64,000 bases of DNA from Arsenicibacter rosenii (GTDB lineage Bacteria; Bacteroidota; Bacteroidia; Cytophagales; Spirosomataceae), in the NCBI RefSeq assembly GCF_001870735.1, contig NZ_MORL01000004.1:66250-130249 (forward strand). Reading direction: 5' to 3'. Shown here piece by piece: positions 9,701 through 16,396 of the stretch (position 1 is its first letter; each line of letters opens with the position of its first letter). The translations under genes and the position numbers were made by a program. Below the pieces are notes generated by a model, which had not been told where the DNA came from, did no database searches, and was given only the letters and a program-made list of their open reading frames with translations.

Positions 9701-11766
9701 CTCGATACTGCCGCATTAATAGCCGGACTGAAACAACCCAACGGAACTACCGGCAGACACGCCCCGGATACGGTTGTCAGCGAACCCAGTGCCAGCGCCG
9801 CGCCTACATTCTGTTTATCCGAAGCAACCGGTGTGAATCCGGCACCAGGGATATTGCCCGCATCGGCATCACGCGCAAAGACGTTCCCTCCCCCCGACGT
9901 ACTGTTCAGCGAACCGCTGGAGCCTCCGAAATAAAGTGGATTATCCGTTGAAGGGCCAAACACGTTATTCTGCAGATACAACCTCTGCGTAGCCGCATAT
10001 TTATTTGACTCAATCAAATAGGTTGCATTAGGCAGATTAAACGTTGAGTGCAAAACAGACAAGGAAGACGGGCCTCCATACCCGGCATTTTGCCGGATTA
10101 TTTCCCCTATCGGCCCATTACCTCCAATCGCTATATTTTTCAGAACCAAACTGCCCTCTGCCAAATCGAATATCATATTGGTTACAGCCATTTCATGCCT
10201 GACCGACGAATTTGTAATAACGGCAGACCCTTGATTAAAATAACCGGCACTTCCCAGACTGGCCGAGTTATCATCAAAGAATGTTTCATTTACGCTGACA
10301 GACCCTCCTGCTGAATAAATAGCGCCGCCTGACCCTGCCACATTATTCCTGAATACACACCGGTCAGCAAGCAGCGTGCAGTTTGAAAATAGGGCAATCG
10401 CGCCGCCAAGGTCATTTCCGGAAGGCGCGTTTCCGTTAGCGATTGTCAGATCACGCAACGTTAGTTGACCGCCAGTCTGGTAAAAAATTCCGAATTCGGC
10501 GGCACTTGTGCGGGCGATTGTTGACCCTCCTGTGCCTGTTGCGGGACAGAGTTCGCTTCCTCCGGCAATGGTCCCGCTAAACGTGACAGTTGGTAAAGCT
10601 GAGGTTATTCCGATTGTCTGGCCGGCCGGCAGCGTAATCAACAGCGGCCCGCAGGACGTTAACGCGTTAGCCTCCTGAATGGCCGCCCGCAGCGTACAGA
10701 CTCCGCCCGACGTCCGGCAGACCCCATCGCCCGGATTGGCATCCGACCCATCCAGGGTGCTGTTTACCGTGAAGCCTGACCAGCAATCAACAATCTCGAT
10801 GCCGGTGATAATATTAGCCGTTGACGGCGTAAAAAAAGTAGCGGTCGTATTGGCTGGCAGTGTGATCTGTTTGATCACACCACTGGTGCTGTTGTTATCC
10901 GCCACCAATAGTTTATTTACATCTTTATTTAACGCAATTTCCCCGATTCCGGTTACAAAATTGGTGGCAATACGGGTATCACCTGACCCGGTCAGACCGA
11001 TACGCCGGATTTCATCATTGGTGCTTACAGCGTTGTCATTAATGGCGTAATACAAATACCCGTTGGTCAGATCAACGGCCAGCCCGCGGGACGTACTCCC
11101 GGCCGTTATGGTAACAAGCGTCGTGGCTGTGCCTGTAGACAGATTTACCGAAAAGATTTTGGGAGTCGATGTACTCCTGTCCCCGATAAATGCCCGGTCA
11201 TTGGCCACATCAAGGGCAATATCCCCGATGATCAGGGCAAACCCGGTCGCAATCCGGACATCGCCCGTGCCATCTAACCCAATCCGGCGCAGCTCGTCAG
11301 TCGTTGTCGTACCCTGATTATCATTTAGCGTGTAGTACAGATACCCGTTCACATTGTCTACGGCCATGCCCTGCACAATGCTGGATGTATTCAGAAAGGT
11401 AGTGGCTACACCGGACGTAACATCGACAGCATAGATGGCGCCGCCCGTAGCCACTCCATTGGATACAAAAACACGGTTGTTGGCCCTGTCGGCGGCAATG
11501 GCACCGATATTTGAGGTGAAACCGGTAGCAATTTGACGATCGTTGGTACCGTTTATATTGACACTCCGCAATTGATCCCCGGAGGTGCCCCCTGACCCAT
11601 CGCTCTGCGCGTAGAATACCTGTGCATGCACAGGCGCAACCAACCCCGTGACAGTAAGACAAAGCCATAACCAGATACGGACGTACTTACCGGAGAAAGG
11701 CCCTAAACAGGAAATAAACTGACAGGTACTATACCGTTCAGAGCATCGTAAATAATTGTGCTGCAT
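6754..11766 (-). CDS. Giant secreted propeller / CSLREA / beta-helix / Ig-repeat surface protein
   Basis: 1670 residues. A signal segment (about 30-49, ending VHAQ) follows an unusually long N-terminus; no better start codon is visible. Residues ~50-330 contain repeats such as RRIGLDGTGDVRIATGF and VDNVNGYLYY, typical of a low-density-lipoprotein-B/NHL-like beta-propeller. A CSLREA-type motif (GDGVCRTSGGVCTLRAAIQ) begins a right-handed parallel beta-helix (~390-740). The rest is a chain of Ig-like modules, two of which form a near-perfect duplication (about residues 1034-1198 and 1266-1430). The C-terminal ~165 residues align with those of the M43 protein. Likely an exported adhesin or matrix protein; no enzyme motif seen. 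Confidence 0.8.
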   Translation of the reverse strand: MQHNYLRCSERYSTCQFISCLGPFSGKYVRIWLWLCLTVTGLVAPVHAQVFYAQSDGSGGTSGDQLRSVNINGTNDRQIATGFTSNIGAIAADRANNRVFVSNGVATGGAIYAVDVTSGVATTFLNTSSIVQGMAVDNVNGYLYYTLNDNQGTTTTDELRRIGLDGTGDVRIATGFALIIGDIALDVANDRAFIGDRSTSTPKIFSVNLSTGTATTLVTITAGSTSRGLAVDLTNGYLYYAINDNAVSTNDEIRRIGLTGSGDTRIATNFVTGIGEIALNKDVNKLLVADNNSTSGVIKQITLPANTTATFFTPSTANIITGIEIVDCWSGFTVNSTLDGSDANPGDGVCRTSGGVCTLRAAIQEANALTSCGPLLITLPAGQTIGITSALPTVTFSGTIAGGSELCPATGTGGSTIARTSAAEFGIFYQTGGQLTLRDLTIANGNAPSGNDLGGAIALFSNCTLLADRCVFRNNVAGSGGAIYSAGGSVSVNETFFDDNSASLGSAGYFNQGSAVITNSSVRHEMAVTNMIFDLAEGSLVLKNIAIGGNGPIGEIIRQNAGYGGPSSLSVLHSTFNLPNATYLIESNKYAATQRLYLQNNVFGPSTDNPLYFGGSSGSLNSTSGGGNVFARDADAGNIPGAGFTPVASDKQNVGAALALGSLTTVSGACLPVVPLGCFSPAINAAVSSTITTDILGNTQVGSARDAGSYESTNAASVTFTVAGSGTACAGRALTLTASGCTGGTVNWPGGITGNVYSNTLAGIYTATCTVGACATTASGTITAGAAPSIAVPVLTTAVVGNALANALSFTASGVGAPFTFAYSALPAGITLSSNTSPILSFNGTPTEPGTYPISITATNSNNCQTVSNTYALTVSCATMAVSASANPATCQGAGSLTFVTTLPAGTYSVSYTGSGSPKTVTVSGGRFTVTGLPAGTYSNFSLTYGSGACLLTDNRTITLTDPASPTVTVTANQSGSLTCSQTSLTLTATGGSSYTFTGPGILSQNALAGTAVVNAAGVYSVTGSNAAGCRDTDQTTVTGSTTAPTGVGLSASQSGTLTCTSRSLTLTASATGSGLSYVFSGPGVLAQSGSSATVNASGTYTVVVTGSNGCTATATTTVYSNTTAPSVSLLPSSATLTCASPVVTLTATAGYANYAFSSGQNGPGNTLTVSSAGTYSVVATGANGCTATTSVGVQSSTAVITGNLTASGAISCPSPSVTLTATPASLTYTFGGGASQIGTTNQAVVNVAGLYSVTITDASGCTAVAQTTVTGSTTAPTGVGLSASQSGTLTCTSRSLTLTASATGSGLSYVFSGPGVLAQSGSSATVNASGTYTVVVTGSNGCTATATTTVYSNTTAPSVSLLPSSATLTCASPVVTLTATAGYANYAFSSGQNGPGNTLTVSSAGPYSVVATGANGCTATTSVGVQSSTSAPTVSITPMNATLTCASPTVVLTAIGSGTAVWSTGVSASTILAGTAGLYSVTLTNASGCTATTSTFVNSNTILAGLVATVNGALGCGSSSAQIIASAPGAASFTVLGPSAYQQTNTNGQFTVTTAGQYTVIAIGTSGCMSSTTVTVISGGVQPTASNLVASGVLGGGVCQLTLSANIVGDRAVFTGPGGYVFTNAYRTPAARTVTAPMVKQPGTYTLKVYSGNCESVYTIGVTGTACQE
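7477..7969. repeat. Internal direct repeat, copy 1 (offset 696 bp)
   Basis: About 492 bp matching 8173-8665 with roughly nine base differences by eye and one amino-acid difference (Pro for Thr in the SSAGxYSVV motif). The offset of 696 bp is a multiple of three, so the reading frame is kept. Confidence 0.9.
8173..8665. repeat. Internal direct repeat, copy 2 (offset 696 bp)
   Basis: Second copy of the 492-bp segment at 7477-7969, separated from it by about 203 bp of unique coding sequence. It encodes two or three Ig-like modules. The near-identity at synonymous sites points to recent duplication or gene conversion. Confidence 0.9.
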
Positions 11767-11833
11767 GAGAGAAATCAGACCAAATAGGATTGTTAATCAA
11801 ACAGTTGAGTCAAATAACCTGACATACCAAACA

Positions 11834-11853
11834 GCTCCGGCAGGAGCCGGAGC
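11834..11853 (-). terminator. Hairpin after the tail-collar gene
   Basis: Perfect stem GCTCCGGC / GCCGGAGC with loop AGGA, 42 bp beyond the stop codon of the collar-domain gene; on the minus strand it is followed by TGTTTGG, a weak T-rich tail. Confidence 0.5.
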
Positions 11854-11895
11854 CATCCGTACGAAGAATGGGTGGTATAGTTCAAAATAGGTATT

Positions 11896-12438
11896 CTAGC
11901 CCTGGCTTGGATAAATGCCCTGCAAAGCAATACAATAGCTCATCGTCAGGTAAGGCTGCATGTTATCATGCGGCATGGTGCCGCCAGACATCCCGATAGA
12001 CATTGGATTCATGGCTGTCATTGGCTGACTACCGTATGTTTTCACCGTTACCGTTCCTTCGCCGGAATCAAGAACGCCGGTTGACCTGGCCAGGTAGTTG
12101 TTTTGCGGATCGTTGGTTGTCGCCGCTCCTTCAGAAGCCATCAGTAAGTGATTGTGCTGCGGCATATTGGAGGTAAGCAGTGTTACATGCTCTTCGCCGG
12201 CCGCCTGTCCCATCACGTACTCTGAGAGCCCCGGGCCCTGCCCGCAGCCATTTGGCACACGGCCTCTCAGGTCTGGCAGCGCAAATGTGGTTACACCATC
12301 CCCGCCATAGGTGGTTCCGATTAACGAAAATAACGCCTGATTCTGGACGATTGACAGCAACTGGCCGTTACAGCGTGCCCAGCCTCTGGGTACAATACTG
12401 AAGGCAAACAGGCAAACCATACCGATAAATGGTTCCAT
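11896..12438 (-). CDS. Phage tail-collar-domain protein (microcystin-dependent-protein-like)
   Basis: 180 residues. The first ~60 residues contain the hallmark collar pattern: GWARCNGQLLSI, then NQALFSLIGTTYGGDG and FALPDLRGRVP, followed by GEEHVTLL, MPQHNH. This matches the tail-collar fold found in phage tail fibres and in bacterial proteins of the MdpB type. Such stand-alone proteins occur in Bacteroidota without any other phage genes, and no phage structural or packaging genes are present here. It follows an unknown 264-residue gene on the same strand at about 100 bp, possibly in one transcript. Role unknown; could be a tail-like appendage or surface protein. Confidence 0.8.
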   Translation of the reverse strand: MEPFIGMVCLFAFSIVPRGWARCNGQLLSIVQNQALFSLIGTTYGGDGVTTFALPDLRGRVPNGCGQGPGLSEYVMGQAAGEEHVTLLTSNMPQHNHLLMASEGAATTNDPQNNYLARSTGVLDSGEGTVTVKTYGSQPMTAMNPMSIGMSGGTMPHDNMQPYLTMSYCIALQGIYPSQG

Positions 12439-12493
12439 AGTAAAATTGATTATTTAAGGGTTCAGGAATAAGGTAAACAGATGGGGATATAGC

Positions 12494-12531
12494 CGGACAC
12501 GGGCCGAAAAAACGCTGGCGACCCGTGTCCG
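12494..12531 (-). terminator. Hairpin after the unknown 264-residue gene
   Basis: Stem CGGACACGGG (12494-12503) / CCCGTGTCCG (12522-12531), just after the stop codon of the gene at 12543-13337. No clear T-tail, so it may only attenuate transcription into the collar gene. Confidence 0.35.
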
Positions 12532-12542
12532 TGTCAGGTTTA

Positions 12543-13337
12543 TCAGATGCCCCCGGCCGGTGCACCGCCAACAAGCACATTAACCAGTTCTGTCGTTTCC
12601 GAAGCCGCCGCAGCCCGGACTACGACCAGACCCACATTGTAATAGCCCGCATTATCCGTAAATTTTTCGTCGAAGGCCAGAATATGCACCGCTCCGTCCG
12701 TCGTTGCAGTTGCCTGCATCCGGCCGTTGTTACTGCTGCTTTGATTCGACGGATCATTGACGATCGGGCACGGGAAGAAGGCATTCATCTTTTTGGTATC
12801 GCTGCTATAATATTTATAGAGCCGACCATCGTTTTTTGTATCCCCGGTCAGATGATAGTCGTCTGTAGCATAAAGCGGCCCGTGTGATTCCGGCATACAA
12901 ACAATCAGTCCGCCTTCGTTTTTTGCGTAATCGCCCGTACCCGGGTCACGACCATACATATCACGGCGTTTATCGCCTAATTCGTCCGGAACAGCACTCA
13001 TGATGGCATCCACACCCGCATTCCATGTGGCCACAAACGGAGCTGTTTCCGGCTGAGAAAGCACTAATGCCGTTCCGACAGCGGCATTAGCAATGCCAAC
13101 GATGCCTTTTACCAGTGCCATGTTTACTTTTTCAAATGAAGCAATGCCCGCGGCGTCATAAACGATAACGGTATCCCCTTCTCTGACGTTATCAATCGTG
13201 ATTCCTTTGTCATCATTAGCCGGAATCGACGCCCAGACTTTAAAACCCGAAATAAAATCATCCCCGATTTTTTCTGGTAACGTAACCGTTGGCGTCATTG
13301 TTTGTGCACCACTTTCGGCAGCAAATTCAGTAGTCAT
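12543..13337 (-). CDS. Conserved-looking protein of unknown function
   Basis: 264 residues, starting MTTEFAAESG. I do not recognise a family. It has no signal peptide and no membrane segment except a mildly hydrophobic Ala/Val-rich stretch near residues 80-95 (GIVGIANAAVGTALVLS). It is acidic, ends in a Gly/Ala-rich tail (GGAPAGGI), and contains a Cys in LIVCMPESHGP and another in FFPCPIVND. It sits upstream of the tail-collar gene on the same strand and divergent from the unknown gene at 13597, so the three may form one functional unit, but there is no direct evidence. Confidence 0.65.
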   Translation of the reverse strand: MTTEFAAESGAQTMTPTVTLPEKIGDDFISGFKVWASIPANDDKGITIDNVREGDTVIVYDAAGIASFEKVNMALVKGIVGIANAAVGTALVLSQPETAPFVATWNAGVDAIMSAVPDELGDKRRDMYGRDPGTGDYAKNEGGLIVCMPESHGPLYATDDYHLTGDTKNDGRLYKYYSSDTKKMNAFFPCPIVNDPSNQSSSNNGRMQATATTDGAVHILAFDEKFTDNAGYYNVGLVVVRAAAASETTELVNVLVGGAPAGGI

Positions 13338-13470
13338 AAAACTGTTTTTTTAAAGATTTAGGATTGACTGTTACTGTAAATTGTTAATGGTCTGTCAAGC
13401 GCGTTTGAACGTCACAAAGGTGGCAGGTTAGTAACAGTTGGCATCAGGCATAAAGGCCCGTTTAAAAAAA

Positions 13471-13537
13471 CAGGTATTTCAGGGGGTAAAAGCAGGTATT
13501 TATACGGGTATCCTGAAATCAGGCATTTATACGGATA
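13471..13537 (+). repeat. Three short direct repeats plus inverted repeat upstream of a promoter
   Basis: CAGGTATTTC (13471), CAGGTATTTATACGGGTA (13493) and CAGGCATTTATACGGATA (13520) are spaced 22 and 27 bp. ATTTCAGG (13476-13483) and CCTGAAAT (13512-13519) also form an inverted repeat. The block ends 20 bp before a -7 element and overlaps the expected -33 position, which is what an activator or repressor site would look like. Confidence 0.4.
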
Positions 13538-13557
13538 AGGAGAAATAGTTACTAATC

Positions 13558-13565
13558 TACTTTTG
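13558..13565 (+). promoter_or_regulatory. -7 promoter element (TACTTTTG)
   Basis: Exact match to the Bacteroidetes -7 consensus TAnnTTTG, 31 bp before the ATG at 13597. No TTTG is found at the usual -33 distance; the direct repeats described upstream occupy that place. Confidence 0.45.
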
Positions 13566-13596
13566 CGGGTGTACCACGTTTATGTACCTCTAAACC

Positions 13597-14097
13597 ATGT
13601 CTGAACAAAAACTCAATGACGAATGGGTGCCCATGTCGGTGCCGGTACCCCTCGCCCAGGAATGGATCGGCAACTGGATCAATGCTAACGCAGATGGCGA
13701 ACGGCTGGATCCGCGCGAAATGCGGGCATTTGTTGTCCGGAAGGCCGACTTTGTTGAACTCCTGAATCAGGTCGATACTGAATACGTGCGGTTATATGTC
13801 GGCCGGAAAAAAGAAACCAATGAGGCAACCGGTCTGGAACACCTGCGTCCGTGCCTGCTGCTGGTCAGCGCGGCCACGCGGAAAGATGTCATGACGGTAA
13901 ACGAAGGGCAAGATCCGGATACGATCGTTGACCTTATCGGCGAAATGACGGTGACAAATCCTGCGAGCACCATCGACGATCCGGCCGAAACCTACGACTA
14001 TCAGGTATTTGACTTTACCCGTCCCTGCCCGCCGCGCTGCGACGATGAAAGCGACCTGTTCATTACCCGCGACGGTGAGGACAAAAGCTTCTGCTAA
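13597..14097 (+). CDS. Small soluble protein of unknown function
   Basis: 166 residues, no signal peptide or membrane segment, acidic. I do not recognise the family. Features: an N-terminal WIGNWINAN segment, a central VRLYVGRKK and LLLVSAATRKDV stretch suggesting a compact alpha/beta domain, and a Cys-containing C-terminus (CPPRCDDESD, final Cys). It stands alone on the plus strand between the divergent unknown/collar genes and the membrane protein at 14248. Codon use looks like that of the neighbours. Confidence 0.7.
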   Translation: MSEQKLNDEWVPMSVPVPLAQEWIGNWINANADGERLDPREMRAFVVRKADFVELLNQVDTEYVRLYVGRKKETNEATGLEHLRPCLLLVSAATRKDVMTVNEGQDPDTIVDLIGEMTVTNPASTIDDPAETYDYQVFDFTRPCPPRCDDESDLFITRDGEDKSFC

Positions 14098-14100
14098 AAC

Positions 14101-14240
14101 GGAATGGATAATGGGGAATGAATAATGTACAATGAATAATGGATAATGAACGTCACACCACTCCGTCAATCAATCCTATACAGTCTGGTTTAGTAACCGG
14201 CCCTCAATCATTATACAGTTAACATTCTCCATTATTCATT
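14101..14240. repeat. ATG-rich intergenic repeat with inverted ends
   Basis: The left part repeats AATGGATAATG / AATGAATAATG several times; AATGAATAATGG (14131-14142) is perfectly complementary to CCATTATTCATT (14229-14240). A similar degenerate block lies at about 25960-26070. It looks like a short non-coding repeat family rather than a promoter. Confidence 0.4.
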
Positions 14241-14247
14241 CACAATC

Positions 14248-14895
14248 ATGGAATCTTTTTTTCTCTGGATGTTCGATTATGCCGGTTGGTTTATTGTCTT
14301 TTCCGTCAGCTCAGCGCTGATCCGGCGGAGGAGCCTGACCGGCTATTTACGGTTTATCTGGTTTCCGCTGTCGGCCTCGGCTATTGCCGAAGTAACGGGG
14401 CATATCCTGAGCCGTATGCACATCCCGAATCTGTTTGTATTACATATCTATACCATTTTCGAATTCAATGCCTTAGCCTTGTTTTACCGTGCGTTTTTCG
14501 GGTCATTTTATCCGTCGCGGCTCGTTCCCGGCATGATGGCCTTTTTTACGCTGGCGTCCATAGCTAACTCCGCCTTGATTCAGCCCCTTAACACCTTCAA
14601 CGGCTATGCCCGCGCGCTGGAAGGGCTCTTCGTGATGATTCTGGCCCTGATGTGTTACTACAAAATTCTGGTTGATCTGGACACGCGGAATTTATTTCGT
14701 AATCCGGTTTTCTGGATAAATACAGGTTATCTGTTTTACTTTGCCGGAACTCTTTTTCTGTTTATCCTGAGCAATCTCCTGCTTCAGGAAAGCGAGAGGC
14801 TAAACTTTATCTCGTGGGGAATGCATGCCACCCTGGTATCACTCAACCACGTGTTAATAGGCGTCGGCATATGGCAAGCACCTCAACGTCGTTAG
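14248..14895 (+). CDS. Multi-pass membrane protein of unknown function
   Basis: 215 residues with about seven hydrophobic helices (for example WFIVFSVSSALI, FWINTGYLFYFAGTLFLFI, VSLNHVLIGVGIW). No catalytic motif is recognised. Its 3' end overlaps the start of the sensor kinase by 25 bp, so the three genes 14248-16341 are almost certainly one operon. A likely role is as a sensory or accessory membrane component of the two-component system; membrane proteins of this kind next to HisKA_3 kinases are common in Cytophagales (general family knowledge), but the function is unproven. Confidence 0.75.
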   Translation: MESFFLWMFDYAGWFIVFSVSSALIRRRSLTGYLRFIWFPLSASAIAEVTGHILSRMHIPNLFVLHIYTIFEFNALALFYRAFFGSFYPSRLVPGMMAFFTLASIANSALIQPLNTFNGYARALEGLFVMILALMCYYKILVDLDTRNLFRNPVFWINTGYLFYFAGTLFLFILSNLLLQESERLNFISWGMHATLVSLNHVLIGVGIWQAPQRR

Positions 14896-15665
14896 ATTTA
14901 TTTGTCCTGATTTTCGGCGGAGCCCTCGCTATGCTTATTCTGGTAGCTGGCGTAGTGGCTTTTACTGTTTTATACCAGAAACGTATCTACAAACAAACCT
15001 TGTTGGTCAAGCAGATGGAAGTAAAACATCAGCAGGAACTTATCTACCACACGTTTGAGGGCATCGAGACCGAACGTAAACGGGTAGCCCGCGACCTCCA
15101 CGATGATATCGGAGCCGCCTTATCGGCCATGCGTCTGCTTGTCGGTCAGATGATCAGTCAACAGGGGGAGACGGAGGTGCTCGCCGAACGTTGTAAACAA
15201 CTCATCGACAACACCATTCAGAGTGTCCGTACCATTTCAAACGACCTGTTACCACACGGTCTGGAAGAGCTTGGCCTCGCTTACAGCCTGGAAGGCCTAT
15301 GCGAAGAGGCCGCCAACCTGACCGATGCGGACGTATGCTGTGACGTCATCGACCTGCCAGCGACCCGGCCCAATCTGAATCTGCTCCTGTACCGCATTGT
15401 ACAGGAACTCCTCAACAACGCCGTCAAATACGCCGGTGCAACCCAAATCAGTATTCAACTCACGGAAGAAACCGGCGACTATCTGTTTGTCTATGCCGAC
15501 AACGGGCAGGGCTTCGACTTTTCGTCGGCTTATCAGAAAAAAAGCCTTGGTCTGAAAAATATCGAAACCCGGGCCCGCATGCTGGGCAGTCAGGTACTTT
15601 TTCAGACAGCTCCGTCGGCAGGGCTGCGGGTGTCAATTGCCATCCCGAAATCCAGTTATCTTTAG
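14871..15665 (+). CDS. Sensor histidine kinase, HisKA_3 (NarL-type partner) family
   Basis: 264 residues counted from the ATG at 14871; the open frame extends upstream into the preceding gene but the sequence there is non-coding in this frame. One N-terminal membrane helix (about 11-34) is followed by a short coiled region, the phospho-acceptor box ERKRVARDLHDDIG with His77, and an ATPase domain: N-box LLNNAVKYA, G1 box DNGQGF, G2 box GLKNIETRARMLG. There is almost no extracytoplasmic sensor domain, so sensing may depend on the upstream membrane protein. The cognate regulator follows 10 bp downstream. Confidence 0.9.
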   Translation: MASTSTSLDLFVLIFGGALAMLILVAGVVAFTVLYQKRIYKQTLLVKQMEVKHQQELIYHTFEGIETERKRVARDLHDDIGAALSAMRLLVGQMISQQGETEVLAERCKQLIDNTIQSVRTISNDLLPHGLEELGLAYSLEGLCEEAANLTDADVCCDVIDLPATRPNLNLLLYRIVQELLNNAVKYAGATQISIQLTEETGDYLFVYADNGQGFDFSSAYQKKSLGLKNIETRARMLGSQVLFQTAPSAGLRVSIAIPKSSYL

Positions 15666-15675
15666 ATTTTGCGTT

Positions 15676-16341
15676 ATGATCCGAATTGCCATTGCCGATG
15701 ATCAGTTGCTGTTCCGGCGCGGAATGGTTTCCATTATCAATCAGTTTTCCGATATCGAAGTTGTCCTTGAAGCCGATAACGGGCAGGTGCTGCTCGATGC
15801 CCTGGCCGTTGCTGACCCTACACCTGATGTGGTGCTGCTCGACCTGTCGATGCCGGTGCTGAACGGCGTGGAAACGACCAGGCTTATTCATCAGCGTCAC
15901 CCCGGCCTGCGCATTATCATCCTGTCGGTATATGGCGAAGACCGGTTTGTTTCCCACCTGATCGATTTAGGCGTAAATGGCTATCTGTTCAAAAACGTAG
16001 AGCCCAGGGAGGTTGAGCAGGCAATCCGGACGGTTATGGAGCAGGATTTTTACTTTAATCAGGCGTTCCTGAACGCCATGCGCAGCCGGATCAACAAAAA
16101 AACGCGCCTGCTGCTGACAGATGATATCCCATCGCTGCTGACCATCCGGGAGAAAGAAGTATTGCAGCTGATCTGCAAACAGTTAACCGCGCAGGAAATT
16201 GCCGACACCTTAAGCCTGAGCACCCGGACCATCGAAGGCCACCGCAATAACCTGCTCGAAAAAACCGGTGCCAAAAACACGGCGGGGCTGGTCCTGTTTG
16301 CCATCAAACACTGGCTCGTCGACCCGAATGATTTGATTTGA
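15676..16341 (+). CDS. LuxR/NarL-family response regulator
   Basis: 221 residues counted from the ATG at 15676, ten bases after the kinase stop. The receiver domain (1-120) has the acidic pair Asp8-Asp9, phospho-acceptor Asp56 in LLDLSMP, and the conserved Lys in LFKNVEP. The C-terminal helix-turn-helix (about 155-210) has the LuxR signature LTIREKEVLQLI, AQEIADTLSLSTRTIEGH. Phosphorylation by the kinase encoded just upstream is expected to drive DNA binding. Targets are unknown. Confidence 0.93.
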   Translation: MIRIAIADDQLLFRRGMVSIINQFSDIEVVLEADNGQVLLDALAVADPTPDVVLLDLSMPVLNGVETTRLIHQRHPGLRIIILSVYGEDRFVSHLIDLGVNGYLFKNVEPREVEQAIRTVMEQDFYFNQAFLNAMRSRINKKTRLLLTDDIPSLLTIREKEVLQLICKQLTAQEIADTLSLSTRTIEGHRNNLLEKTGAKNTAGLVLFAIKHWLVDPNDLI

Positions 16342-16358
16342 AGAACGGGACTCCGATG

Positions 16359-16391
16359 AACTCCCCAAACGGTTTACCCGTTCGGGGAGTT
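16359..16391. terminator. Bidirectional terminator
   Basis: AACTCCCCAAACGG (16359-16372) pairs with CCGTTCGGGGAGTT (16378-16391), one mismatch, loop TTTAC; it lies between the converging response-regulator and FG-GAP genes. Confidence 0.6.
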
Positions 16392-16396
16392 ACGAA

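Noticed and set aside
11896-12438. Prophage remnant
   Set aside because: Only a tail-collar domain is present; no integrase, capsid, portal, terminase or lysis genes are visible in the window.
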